Source: Chryseobacterium kimseyorum (lineage in GTDB: Bacteria; Bacteroidota; Bacteroidia; Flavobacteriales; Weeksellaceae). From it: DNA of 64,000 bases. Made by a program: the position numbers and the translations under genes. The notes under the pieces were generated by a model, which ran no database searches, was not told the origin of the DNA, and saw only the letters and a list, made by a program, of their open reading frames with translations. Location: positions 124,001 through 188,000 of the forward strand of contig NZ_JAPDHW010000003.1 of assembly GCF_025971945.1 (NCBI RefSeq), in the 5' to 3' direction. This document shows, piece after piece, positions 34,360 through 42,452 of the stretch (position 1 is the stretch's first letter; every line of letters begins with the position of its first letter).

Positions 34360-35214
34360 TTAGGCTTCGACTTTATTCAGATGCTTTTTCTTGAAAGCGG
34401 TCGGGGTTTCTCCGATGTGGCTTTTAAATAATTTGTTGAAATAAGACAGGCTTTCAAAACCGACCTGAAAAGAAACTTCCGAAATACATAAATTCTGCAG
34501 CAACAACATTTTCGCCTGATTGATTCTGTAATTGTTTACAAAATCAGTGAAGGTCATATTCGTCTGTTTCTTAAAATATCGGCAAAATGCAGGTGTACTG
34601 AGGCTGACTGTTTCAGCAATCACGTTCACATTAGGATTTTTATCATAGTTTTCGTTAATATAATCGTAGATGGTTCCCATTCTGATTTTATCATTTAAAA
34701 ACCACTTTACGCGCGTATCTTCTTTATTCAGTTCTTTCACTTCTGTTGACTGAGACAGGATTTGTAACACCTCCAGCAGGGCAATCAGTGATTCGAATGG
34801 ATTTTTCTGTTTTATCAAATGAAGCTTTTTGGCGACAATCTTTTTCGTTTCTCCTGAAAATGACAATCCGAGATAGGAGCGGTCTAAAAGTTTTTTAATA
34901 TCATCAAATTCCGGAACGGGAAGAATCATTTCATCCAGAAAATTTTCTTTGAGCTGTAAAACAATTTGTTTGTATTCAGTTTTAATTCCATAATCAAAAT
35001 TGAGATGTGGAACATTTGACCCTACCAAAAGAAGATCGCTTTCCATAAAACCGGAAATATCTTTACCAACGTGGCGAATTCCGCTTAACGCTTCTACATA
35101 TACCAATTCTATTTCAGGATGATAATGCCAGAAAAAGCGGTGTTTCATAGAAGCTTCGAAAATTTTGAAGGACTTACCTTCTTCAAAATCAATAATTTCT
35201 TTCTGGATTTTCAT
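34360..35214 (-). CDS. AraC family transcriptional regulator
   Basis: A 284-residue regulator with an N-terminal cupin-like sensing domain (HRFFWHYHPEIELVYVE) and a C-terminal AraC double helix-turn-helix (NVIAETVSLSTPAFCRYFKK and ISEVSFQVGFESLSYFNKLFK). It is divergent from an MFS transporter gene. The 130-bp gap holds a 21-bp-spaced direct repeat that fits an AraC operator. It probably controls the transporter, itself, or both. Confidence 0.93.
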   Translation of the reverse strand: MKIQKEIIDFEEGKSFKIFEASMKHRFFWHYHPEIELVYVEALSGIRHVGKDISGFMESDLLLVGSNVPHLNFDYGIKTEYKQIVLQLKENFLDEMILPVPEFDDIKKLLDRSYLGLSFSGETKKIVAKKLHLIKQKNPFESLIALLEVLQILSQSTEVKELNKEDTRVKWFLNDKIRMGTIYDYINENYDKNPNVNVIAETVSLSTPAFCRYFKKQTNMTFTDFVNNYRINQAKMLLLQNLCISEVSFQVGFESLSYFNKLFKSHIGETPTAFKKKHLNKVEA

Positions 35215-35267
35215 AAGGTTCTATTTTGATTAATAATTATTACAAATTTATTTAAAATTGTCAATAT

Positions 35268-35296
35268 AGAACAATAATCAATCATTTCAGAACAAT
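35268..35296 (+). promoter_or_regulatory. Candidate AraC operator: AGAACAAT direct repeat, 21-bp spacing
   Basis: AGAACAAT occurs at 35268-35275 and 35289-35296, exactly two helical turns apart and in the same direction, as AraC half-sites are. A -7-like box (GAATTTTG, 35317-35324) lies 20 bp downstream, ahead of the MFS start codon. The operator therefore overlaps the -35 side of the MFS promoter, an activating position. Confidence 0.6.
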
Positions 35297-35344
35297 TAAA
35301 ACCCATTATTTCTCTCGAATTTTGCACTTTGAAATTAGGAAGAG

Positions 35345-36544
35345 ATGTTTGATAAAAGAATTTTGCCTTTGGCAATCGGTGGTTTGGCAATTGGGACAAC
35401 GGAATTTACGATTATGGGACTGCTTCCCGACATCGCAAAAACGTTGCAGATTACCATTCCGCAGGCGGGTCATCTGATTGCGGCGTATGCTTTGGGAGTA
35501 GTGATAGGAGCGCCTATTTTGATAGGGTATTCTGTGAAATTTCCACCTAAAAAAGTATTGCTGGTTCTCATGGTCATTTTTACCATTTTTAATGCACTTT
35601 CAGCAATTGCTCCAGATTATAATTCGATGTTGATTATCAGATTTATGTCTGGTCTGCCACACGGAGCATTTTTCGGAGTAGGTACTGTAGTTGCTTCGAG
35701 AATGGCAGGGAAAGGGAAGGAGGCCTTGTATATTTCATTGATGTTTACCGGATTGACGGTTGCCAATTTAGCGATGGTTCCTTTGGTGACGTACATCGGG
35801 CATGAATTTCACTGGCGTTGGTATTTTGCGATTGTTGGAGTGATTGGTCTGGCTACGTTATTGGCTTTAAAACTTTGGCTTCCAGCTATGGAAAAGAAGG
35901 AGGACAGTCATTTTCTTGAAGAATTAAAATTTCTGAAAGGCAGACAGTCGTGGCTTGTTTTAATGATCACAGCGATCGGCTTTGGCGGATTATTTACCTG
36001 GTTCAGTTACATTACCCCTTTGATGACTGTAGTTTCAAAAATCGAAAGCAGTTATATGGCGTATGTGATGATTCTTGCAGGCGGCGGAATGGTTGTCGGG
36101 AATTTAGCGGGAGGTTTTCTTTCAGATAAATTAGGTCCGGAAAAAACATGTGTGCTATTGCTGTTTCTGATGATGTGCTCTTTGTCAGGAGTCTTTTTCC
36201 TTTCAGAATATCAGAGTATTTCGTTGGTTTTAACATTTATCTGTGGAGCGTTATCGATGTCGGTTGCTGCACCTATTAATATTATGATGATGAAAGCTGC
36301 CCCAAAAAGTGAAATGATGGCTGCTGCCTTTATGCAGGCTGCTTTTAATATTGCGAATGCAATGGGCGCTTTCTTAGGAGGAATTCCACTGGAACATGGT
36401 TTACCATATAATTATCCGTCGCTTGTTGGTGTAGGTATGACTGTTATAGGTTTGGTGATCAGCATCATTTATTTTTATCTGTACCGATCATCAAACGTTG
36501 CAGAAAAGGAAATTATTGCAGAATGTGTAACCTGTGATCAATAA
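35345..36544 (+). CDS. MFS transporter (DHA1-like)
   Basis: A 399-residue transporter with 12 predicted membrane helices. It starts LAIGGLAIGTTEFTIMGLLP and carries the AraJ/YdhP-type pattern (GHLIAAYALGVVIGAPIL; GLPHGAFFGVG). The family includes drug and arabinose-related exporters. Divergent from an AraC regulator, it is probably an inducible efflux pump. Substrate unknown. Confidence 0.92.
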   Translation: MFDKRILPLAIGGLAIGTTEFTIMGLLPDIAKTLQITIPQAGHLIAAYALGVVIGAPILIGYSVKFPPKKVLLVLMVIFTIFNALSAIAPDYNSMLIIRFMSGLPHGAFFGVGTVVASRMAGKGKEALYISLMFTGLTVANLAMVPLVTYIGHEFHWRWYFAIVGVIGLATLLALKLWLPAMEKKEDSHFLEELKFLKGRQSWLVLMITAIGFGGLFTWFSYITPLMTVVSKIESSYMAYVMILAGGGMVVGNLAGGFLSDKLGPEKTCVLLLFLMMCSLSGVFFLSEYQSISLVLTFICGALSMSVAAPINIMMMKAAPKSEMMAAAFMQAAFNIANAMGAFLGGIPLEHGLPYNYPSLVGVGMTVIGLVISIIYFYLYRSSNVAEKEIIAECVTCDQ

Positions 36545-36574
36545 AAAAAGAGAAGCAATTGCTTCTCTTTTTTG
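36544..36574. terminator. Bidirectional terminator
   Basis: A perfect palindrome (GAGAAGCAATTGCTTCTC) flanked by an A run and a T run, placed between convergent MFS and STAS-like genes. Confidence 0.9.
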
Positions 36575-36576
36575 TT

Positions 36577-36957
36577 TTACTCTTCCACTTCATTGCCGTT
36601 TTGGCACCAGTATAAAGCATTGTACAAGTTTTCTTTCGGGAAAGATTTAAACTCACCGGGCATAACCACACTGAAAATGTCGGTGAAATTCTGCACTCCT
36701 TCTTTATCGGTGACAATGGCTGCACGGTTCCATTTGGTAATGTTTTTTATTCCTAAGAATGCATCCTGAAGCCATGCTCCTGCAGTAAAATTTCCTAAAT
36801 CTGTGTCGAGGTTAAGCAGATAATTCAGTTCTCCAAATTCTTCCACTTTAGTTTTTACGTGAGGGATCACTAAGTTTTCAAAATCTTCTTTGGTGATTTC
36901 GCCTGTGGCGTTGAATGCAGCCACATTTTCCGGAGCATCATTAATAATTGATATCAT
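36577..36957 (-). CDS. SpoIIAA/STAS-like protein
   Basis: A 126-residue cytosolic protein of the SpoIIAA-like (STAS/SEC14) family: FNATGEITKEDFENLVIPHV, then ELNYLLNLDTDLGNFTAGAW, and KWNRAAIVTDKEGVQNFT. These small proteins bind lipids or nucleotides or act as regulators, but no specific role is known. Single gene, ended by the bidirectional terminator at 36544. Confidence 0.82.
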   Translation of the reverse strand: MISIINDAPENVAAFNATGEITKEDFENLVIPHVKTKVEEFGELNYLLNLDTDLGNFTAGAWLQDAFLGIKNITKWNRAAIVTDKEGVQNFTDIFSVVMPGEFKSFPKENLYNALYWCQNGNEVEE

Positions 36958-37068
36958 AATGTATATTTTAAATGGTTTTGGTGATTTTAGTTTATCAATA
37001 ATTAAACCACAAATAGCGCAGTACCACGTTTAAGGCGCAGTTATTGATTGTGTTTTGAAAAATAATCT

Positions 37069-38274
37069 ATGGACCTGAAATCTAACGAACCTTTCTGGCT
37101 TTTAAAAAATGGCCTTATCACTTCCTATCCCTCCCTAAAATCTGATGAAGAATGTGATGTTCTCATCATCGGAGGCGGAATCACAGGAAGTCTTATTGCC
37201 CATCAAATGATAAAAGACGGATACCAAACCATTTTAATTGATAAACGTGAAATATGCAACGGTAGTACATCGGCGACGACATCAATGTTGCAGTATGAAA
37301 TCGACACTCCGTTGTATGAATTAATTGAAATGATTGGTGAAAAAGGTGCGGTAGAAAGTTATAAAGCCTGTTCCAAATCTATCGATGATCTTGAAAAAAT
37401 AGTGAAGGAGATAAAGGCTAGGTCGGGTTTTAAGAGGAAACAGTCCCTCTATTTTGCTTCGAAAAAGAAAGATGCGATCTGGCTGGAAAAAGAATATGAA
37501 GCCAGGCGAAAAGCAGGATTCGATGTCGCCTGGTTAGGACCTGAAGATATCGAAGAAAAGTTTGCTTTCCAAAATACTTATGGTGGAATTTTGTCTAAAC
37601 AGGGGGCGAGTATTGATGCATTTAAATTTGCGCATGAGCTGCTGAGATTTAATGTCAATAAAGGCTTAAAAGTTTTTGATAAAACTGAAATGAAGTCGGT
37701 GAAATATCTGAGAGATCACAATCTTGCGTTGACCACTGACGGTTTCAATATTAAAGCTAAAAAAATAGTGTACTGTGTAGGTTATGAATGTGCAACAATG
37801 ATTAAAGAGCAGTTTGTTGACTTAAAAAGTACCTATGCGATCGTTTCGGAAGTTGATACTGATACATTTAAAAATATTGAAAACACTCTCGTCTGGAATA
37901 CTGATAATCCCTACATTTATATGCGCTCGACCGATGATGAGCGCCTTTTAATTGGTGGTGGCGACGAAGATTTTTCCAATCCTGAAAAACGTGATTCTAT
38001 TTTAAATAAAAAGGAAAAAGAAATCTTGAAGAATTTGAAAAGAATAAAGCCGGATTATCATTTTTACACTGATTTTGTCTGGGCTGGAACTTTTGGCGAA
38101 ACAAAAGACGGACTACCTTACATCGGAACGCACGATAATTTTAAAAACTCCTATTTTGTTTTAGGTTTTGGTGGGAATGGAATTACTTTTTCCGTTACAG
38201 GAATGGAGATGGCATCTGCATTTATGAAAAATAAAAAACATCAACTTTCTGAATACTTTAAATTTGGGAGATAA
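37069..38274 (+). CDS. FAD-dependent oxidoreductase (DAO family)
   Basis: A 401-residue flavoprotein with the dinucleotide-binding fold DVLIIGGGITGSLIAHQM (residues ~29-46) and a DAO-type C-terminal closure (YIGTHDNFKNSYFVLGFGGNGITFS). It has no Rieske domain. Likely oxidises an amine or amino acid; substrate unknown. Confidence 0.88.
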   Translation: MDLKSNEPFWLLKNGLITSYPSLKSDEECDVLIIGGGITGSLIAHQMIKDGYQTILIDKREICNGSTSATTSMLQYEIDTPLYELIEMIGEKGAVESYKACSKSIDDLEKIVKEIKARSGFKRKQSLYFASKKKDAIWLEKEYEARRKAGFDVAWLGPEDIEEKFAFQNTYGGILSKQGASIDAFKFAHELLRFNVNKGLKVFDKTEMKSVKYLRDHNLALTTDGFNIKAKKIVYCVGYECATMIKEQFVDLKSTYAIVSEVDTDTFKNIENTLVWNTDNPYIYMRSTDDERLLIGGGDEDFSNPEKRDSILNKKEKEILKNLKRIKPDYHFYTDFVWAGTFGETKDGLPYIGTHDNFKNSYFVLGFGGNGITFSVTGMEMASAFMKNKKHQLSEYFKFGR

Positions 38275-38303
38275 CTCTACTACTTAACCTTAAATAGCTA
38301 AAA

Positions 38304-38336
38304 GTTTCGGGGCTCGGCAAAGCCGGGCCCCGAAAC
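38304..38336. repeat. GC-rich 15-bp hairpin, REP-like
   Basis: GTTTCGGGGCTCGGC pairs with GCCGGGCCCCGAAAC (one G-T wobble) around an AAA loop. It is strikingly GC-rich for this genome. No T run follows on the plus strand, so it is a poor terminator. It lies in the 329-bp gap 38275-38603, which also holds REP copy B and no gene. Confidence 0.65.
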
Positions 38337-38476
38337 AAAAAATAATAAACTCAGCATTTTCATACTTGGTATTTTGTACTCAGTACCTGAACCGAATGGG
38401 ATATTTCGATACTGGAGTTTGAGTCTAGCGCATCTATCGCTTGAGCTGTGATCTTTGTCAAATTTTTTCTGTGCAG

Positions 38477-38525
38477 ATAGGATTTCATCCTGTCCTCTGT
38501 TAAGCGTCCCGTTGGGACTTTGTCA
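38477..38525 (+). repeat. REP-like element, copy B
   Basis: GATAGGATTTCATCCTGTC forms one hairpin, GTCCCGTTGGGAC a second, with TTAAGC between. Same layout as copies at 25087 (inverted) and 39843. Confidence 0.75.
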
Positions 38526-38603
38526 ATTCGCAGCTTAAATCTCAAATCTTAAAACCGAATTCCCGAATTTCAAATCTCAAATTATGATTCTTAAGAACTG
38601 CAG

Positions 38604-39797
38604 TTAAAAACTGTACCCATTTTTTTTCGCCAGCTCAACAATGGATTTTTCAATCGCTTTTCCCAAATCATCGCCTTCAGCATTACCGCGCTTTTTCATT
38701 TCAGAATCGATGTAGTTTTGTCTTTGTCTGGCTAAAACCTCGATTTCTTTCTGAATTTTATCACGGTCTGCAGATTTCTGAGCAACAATTTTATTGATTT
38801 CAGCTTTACTTTTCCCTTTCAGTTCAGAAGGTAATTCTTCTTCTCTGATGGATGAAATGTAGCTTTTGTCTTTTTCAACTTTATCCACCAGATCCCAATG
38901 ATCGTTTTTGTACGCGTTTTTCTTCGACTTACTTACGGCCCGTTCAACAGCATTTGATGCCGACTGCATTTCGGCGTTGGAATCCTGAGTGGTCTGTTTC
39001 ATTTTCATCTCGCTTCCTCTACGGCCGTAAGAAATGTAGGTGTCATTTAACTGCGAATTGTACTGAGCAATTTTCACATCGTAAGGAGTTTCAATGTAAA
39101 TCACTTTTTGGTCGCTGTCGATGTTAAAAAACTTTCCGTCGCCAAGACTCGCTCCGTTTTGCCAGAATGTCTGAATTCCCTCATCACGGCTTCCGCAGAA
39201 AATCGTGTTGGTGTAAATATTTTTTTTCTTCGCTCCTGAAATGGTCTCTTTATAACTGATTTTTCCCTGATCAAAAGGTTCGTTTCCGGCAATGTAGATC
39301 AGCTTCATGCTTTTCTCATTTCCGTCCCAACTCAGATTGCTTGCGGCGTCCCGAATGACTGCACCGCAATATTCATTTCCGCCATTGGTTCTCAAAGCAA
39401 ACAGTTTTTCTGAAACCAAATCCAGATCCTGAGTGAGCGGTGTAACCTGTCTTATATAATTTTCATCCTGCAAACCGTCATTTCCGTATTCATAAAGGGC
39501 AATTTCTACTTGCGGCGCCTGTCCGTTGTACTTCAAAGTGGTCAACGTATTTACAATATTCCAAAGTCTGGATTTTGCCTGATCGATGAGTCCATCCATA
39601 CTGTTTGACGTGTCCAAAAGCAATGCAACCTGAATTTTATTGTCCTTTGAAACAGTAATTTGCGGTTCTGGAAAAATATTACTTTCCACCACTTCTCTGT
39701 CGTTGGCTTTGCTGCTACAACGGATGTCTGACATTTTTCCTGCGCTTAAAAAAGCAACTGCACCGGTTGTTAATGCTAAAAATTTTAAAGTGTTCAT
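38604..39797 (-). CDS. VWA-domain secreted protein
   Basis: A 397-residue protein with an N-terminal hydrophobic segment and a von Willebrand A domain. The metal site motif is DTSNSM (residues ~60-65 region, ALLLDTSNSMDGLIDQAK). A Lys/Glu-rich C-terminal helix region follows. It is 117 bp downstream of the DUF4139 gene on the same strand, separated by REP copy C and no terminator, so it may be read from the same LytTR-controlled promoter. Confidence 0.88.
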   Translation of the reverse strand: MNTLKFLALTTGAVAFLSAGKMSDIRCSSKANDREVVESNIFPEPQITVSKDNKIQVALLLDTSNSMDGLIDQAKSRLWNIVNTLTTLKYNGQAPQVEIALYEYGNDGLQDENYIRQVTPLTQDLDLVSEKLFALRTNGGNEYCGAVIRDAASNLSWDGNEKSMKLIYIAGNEPFDQGKISYKETISGAKKKNIYTNTIFCGSRDEGIQTFWQNGASLGDGKFFNIDSDQKVIYIETPYDVKIAQYNSQLNDTYISYGRRGSEMKMKQTTQDSNAEMQSASNAVERAVSKSKKNAYKNDHWDLVDKVEKDKSYISSIREEELPSELKGKSKAEINKIVAQKSADRDKIQKEIEVLARQRQNYIDSEMKKRGNAEGDDLGKAIEKSIVELAKKNGYSF

Positions 39798-39842
39798 ATC
39801 GTATGTTTTTAATGATTTTATTTAATCTTATATTTTTTTTTT

Positions 39843-39892
39843 GATAGGACTTCATCCTATCCTATATTAAATCGTCCCTTCGGGACTTTATC
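39843..39892 (+). repeat. REP-like element, copy C
   Basis: GATAGGACTTCATCCTATC hairpin, ATTAAAT spacer, GTCCCTTCGGGAC hairpin. Lies between the DUF4139 and VWA genes, 1.3 kb from copy B. Confidence 0.75.
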
Positions 39893-39914
39893 GTGTTTGA
39901 TTTAATTTTAAATA

Positions 39915-41537
39915 TTAAACCTTGAATCTTGAATTTGAATCATATCGACTGTAATACTGAATCTGCATTTCTTTTGGATATTTTACTTCGTAAGAGAAGT
40001 TGATTTTATCTGAAGCTCCGCTCGAAATGTTTCTGTTCCAAAGAATACTGCCGGTCTTATCATCCAGAATTCCGTTTCCTATTTCTAAAGATTTTACAGT
40101 GATTTTTGAATTCTCACTTAAAGGAAGCTGGTCCAGAATTTCCAGTTCGATATTTTCTTTGGTGTTGTTTCTCACAGTTATTTGATAAGATTCAGTTTCC
40201 CATTTATTTGAGTTAAGCGTTTTCTGTGATGTCTTATCTTCAAGTTTAATTCTTTTCACCACAATTCTTTCATCAACGCCGAGCGAAATCGGGAATTCTT
40301 CTTTCACATAATTGCTTGTGATATTGGTTTTTCCGATATAATTATCTTCAAAATAAATGTTTCCTTCTCCGGAAATCAGATTTAAATTGTGCCAGTTTTT
40401 CACGAAAGCCATCAGGAAAACCTGATTGTTCAGCTTCGGAACGGTATGGTATTTATAGGTTGCATCCACCTCCTTTTTATCCAGAATCACATACTGCTCT
40501 TTCTCCTGACTGACAATGGTTTGGTGAAATTTCAGTTCATACAAAACATTCATCTGGCTGTCTGAAACCGTTGCCACAGGAATCTGGCTTGGAGCCGCAA
40601 CTTCCTCACGCATCTGATAAGAATTAACAGCCGACATCTCTGCTTTTTTCATGTAGCCCATTTTCGCATCATCATAATTGTGAGCTGTATATTCTGCAAC
40701 ATAAAGTGGTGATAAAATCGGTCGGTTCTGATTGTCAGAAGGCCTGTAAGTCGAAACTAAAAGTTTCACATTATTCCAGTCCTGTCCGGTCTTCTGATAA
40801 ATTTTTCCTTTGTACACAATTTCCAGCGGTTTTTTGGTTGACAACGCTCTCAAATCATAAGACGGAACCCAACCCGCATTGGAAACGATGTAGCTCACGC
40901 CTAAATTCAGATTCATCTCATTTTCAGCGAGAATTTCAAGCAACAGTTCTTTTTTGTTCTGATTTTTGTGTGTCTGCTCCTCAGAAAACTGGTTATTGAT
41001 TTTGGCAATACTTTCATCCAAAATAGTTTTCTGTTCATTCAAAAGAAAAACCTGATTGTCGATTTCCAGCATTCTTTTTCTGTAAAATTCAGTCAGTTTG
41101 ATCAGCTGTTCCTGTGGAGTAGATTTGTCGTTGGTAGATACTTTAAGATTGTCATTGATGATATTCTGTTCACCCGAGAGATTTTTAATTTTAATATTCA
41201 GTAAGTTAACCTCTCTCTGAAATCTTTTCTTTTCATCATCCAGTTTTTTTTCGCCTTCAGACATCTCATCATTTTTCAGATAATTGCTTTGTGGAGTGAT
41301 GGATAAAAGTGTTGTGTTTTTTTCAAGATTGATTTTGTAGGTGTTTTCATCCAGATCGTTTGGAAGATTGATGATCTTTACCACGTTTCTCCCTTTTTGA
41401 AGACTGACATTAGTGCTTCCGAAAACTTTGGCTCCCTGCAGAAATACAGTGGCTTGTTTCACTTCAATTTCTTTTTTAATTTCCTGAGATTTAAATAAAG
41501 AAAACGTGAGCATTACTATTAAAAATGAGTGTCGCAT
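39915..41537 (-). CDS. DUF4139 (mucoidy inhibitor MuiA-like) secreted protein
   Basis: A 540-residue protein: signal peptide, N-terminal DUF4140 strand region (EVKQATVFLQGAKVFG), coiled coil (residues ~95-200), then the DUF4139 beta-rich domain (SYIVSNAGWVPSYDLRA... ending in YEVKYPKEMQI). The role is unknown; related proteins have been linked to envelope polysaccharide phenotypes. Its upstream region carries a LytTR-type operator. Confidence 0.9.
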   Translation of the reverse strand: MRHSFLIVMLTFSLFKSQEIKKEIEVKQATVFLQGAKVFGSTNVSLQKGRNVVKIINLPNDLDENTYKINLEKNTTLLSITPQSNYLKNDEMSEGEKKLDDEKKRFQREVNLLNIKIKNLSGEQNIINDNLKVSTNDKSTPQEQLIKLTEFYRKRMLEIDNQVFLLNEQKTILDESIAKINNQFSEEQTHKNQNKKELLLEILAENEMNLNLGVSYIVSNAGWVPSYDLRALSTKKPLEIVYKGKIYQKTGQDWNNVKLLVSTYRPSDNQNRPILSPLYVAEYTAHNYDDAKMGYMKKAEMSAVNSYQMREEVAAPSQIPVATVSDSQMNVLYELKFHQTIVSQEKEQYVILDKKEVDATYKYHTVPKLNNQVFLMAFVKNWHNLNLISGEGNIYFEDNYIGKTNITSNYVKEEFPISLGVDERIVVKRIKLEDKTSQKTLNSNKWETESYQITVRNNTKENIELEILDQLPLSENSKITVKSLEIGNGILDDKTGSILWNRNISSGASDKINFSYEVKYPKEMQIQYYSRYDSNSRFKV

Positions 41538-41562
41538 TGTTTATTATTTTAAAGTTCTACAG

Positions 41563-41570
41563 TAAAATTA
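41563..41570 (-). promoter_or_regulatory. -7 box of the DUF4139 gene
   Basis: On the minus strand TAATTTTA, one mismatch to TAnnTTTG, 28 bp downstream of the proximal CTTGGT half-site. No -33 TTG at the usual spacing, as expected for an activator-dependent promoter. Confidence 0.5.
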
Positions 41571-41598
41571 CCCTGAATTTAACCTGACTTTCAGCAGA

Positions 41599-41625
41599 CT
41601 TGGTGAAACCATATTTTCACTTGGT
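41599..41625. promoter_or_regulatory. LytTR-type operator 1 (DUF4139 gene)
   Basis: CTTGGT at 41599-41604 and 41620-41625, 21 bp apart in direct orientation, each followed by GAAA or AAAA. Upstream of the minus-strand DUF4139 gene. Confidence 0.75.
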
Positions 41626-41679
41626 AAAAGTTTTCAGATCAAAAAAAAGACAGCCATTTCTGACTGTCCATTTCACACA

Positions 41680-42354
41680 CTAAAGAATTTCGTATCTAGT
41701 TTTGATGCTGAATTTGAGCTTGATATTTTCGATGTTATCAAAAGAGTAATCCAAACTTTGGTCGGCTGCTTCCAGCTGTACGTTTGCCATTTTGCTTCGG
41801 TAAGCAACGGGCATTACAGAATCGCTCATGTAATCTTCAATTTCAGTGATTTCCAAAGGCGTTCCGGTCTTTTTACCGATGCTTTCCAAAAGATAATCTG
41901 CTTTTTCTTTTGCCGCTTTTAATGCATTGATCTTTACGGTTTTTCTGAACTCTGCAATTTTTGTGTTTTTAATTTCTGCAATATTCAGATTGCTGACCCA
42001 TTTCTGGTTCAAATCTTCAAAAAGCTTACTCACATTGGTTTTCGCATTGACTTTAAACTGAAAACTCTTCGTAAACTTCGTGGTTTTTGAGTATAAATTC
42101 TGATACATCGATTTGAATTTGATATCTTCATTTTTCACTCCATCGTTCTTCAGGATTTCAAACAAAAGTTTTTCGTTGTTAGCCAGTTGATTTTTATTAT
42201 CAGCTTTGATTCCGATGTTGAAGATGATTTCATCCGGTTCCACTTCCATTTCGGCAACTCCCGTTACCTCGATTGCATTTTTTTTAATTTCCTGCGCATT
42301 CACCAGACTTCCTGCTGCAAAAATTCCGACTAATAAAAGGTGTTTCAGTTTCAT
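41680..42354 (-). CDS. SIMPL (DUF541) domain protein 1
   Basis: A 224-residue secreted protein with a signal peptide ending NAQ and a SIMPL domain (EVTGVAEMEVEPDEIIFNIG, then ALKAAKEKADYLLESIGK). SIMPL proteins are periplasmic; the E. coli relative YggE is tied to oxidative stress tolerance, but no enzyme activity is known. Its promoter carries LytTR operator 2. Confidence 0.9.
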   Translation of the reverse strand: MKLKHLLLVGIFAAGSLVNAQEIKKNAIEVTGVAEMEVEPDEIIFNIGIKADNKNQLANNEKLLFEILKNDGVKNEDIKFKSMYQNLYSKTTKFTKSFQFKVNAKTNVSKLFEDLNQKWVSNLNIAEIKNTKIAEFRKTVKINALKAAKEKADYLLESIGKKTGTPLEITEIEDYMSDSVMPVAYRSKMANVQLEAADQSLDYSFDNIENIKLKFSIKTRYEIL

Positions 42355-42382
42355 ATGTTTCTGTTGTTTTAAATTTCTAAAG

Positions 42383-42390
42383 TAAAATTA
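42383..42390 (-). promoter_or_regulatory. -7 box of SIMPL gene 1
   Basis: TAATTTTA on the minus strand, 28 bp from operator 2. The whole promoter resembles that of the DUF4139 gene: both contain AGTAAAATTAC then CTGA and GCAGACTTGGTGAAA. Confidence 0.5.
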
Positions 42391-42418
42391 CTCTGATTTA
42401 AAACTGAAAATCTGCAGA

Positions 42419-42445
42419 CTTGGTGAAATGGGGATTTGGCTTGGT
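42419..42445. promoter_or_regulatory. LytTR-type operator 2 (SIMPL gene 1)
   Basis: CTTGGT at 42419-42424 and 42440-42445, 21 bp apart. It lies just past the stop codon of SIMPL gene 2 and 65 bp before the SIMPL gene 1 start codon. Confidence 0.75.
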
Positions 42446-42452
42446 AAGCGTA

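Noticed and set aside
38365..38370. Further CTTGGT words as LytTR operators (also 28305 and 31124)
   Set aside because: Each is single with no partner 21 bp away, and each lies at a gene end rather than ahead of a promoter.
38360..38545. 61-codon minus-strand ORF
   Set aside because: It lies across REP copy B and low-complexity DNA; composition and context fit a chance ORF.
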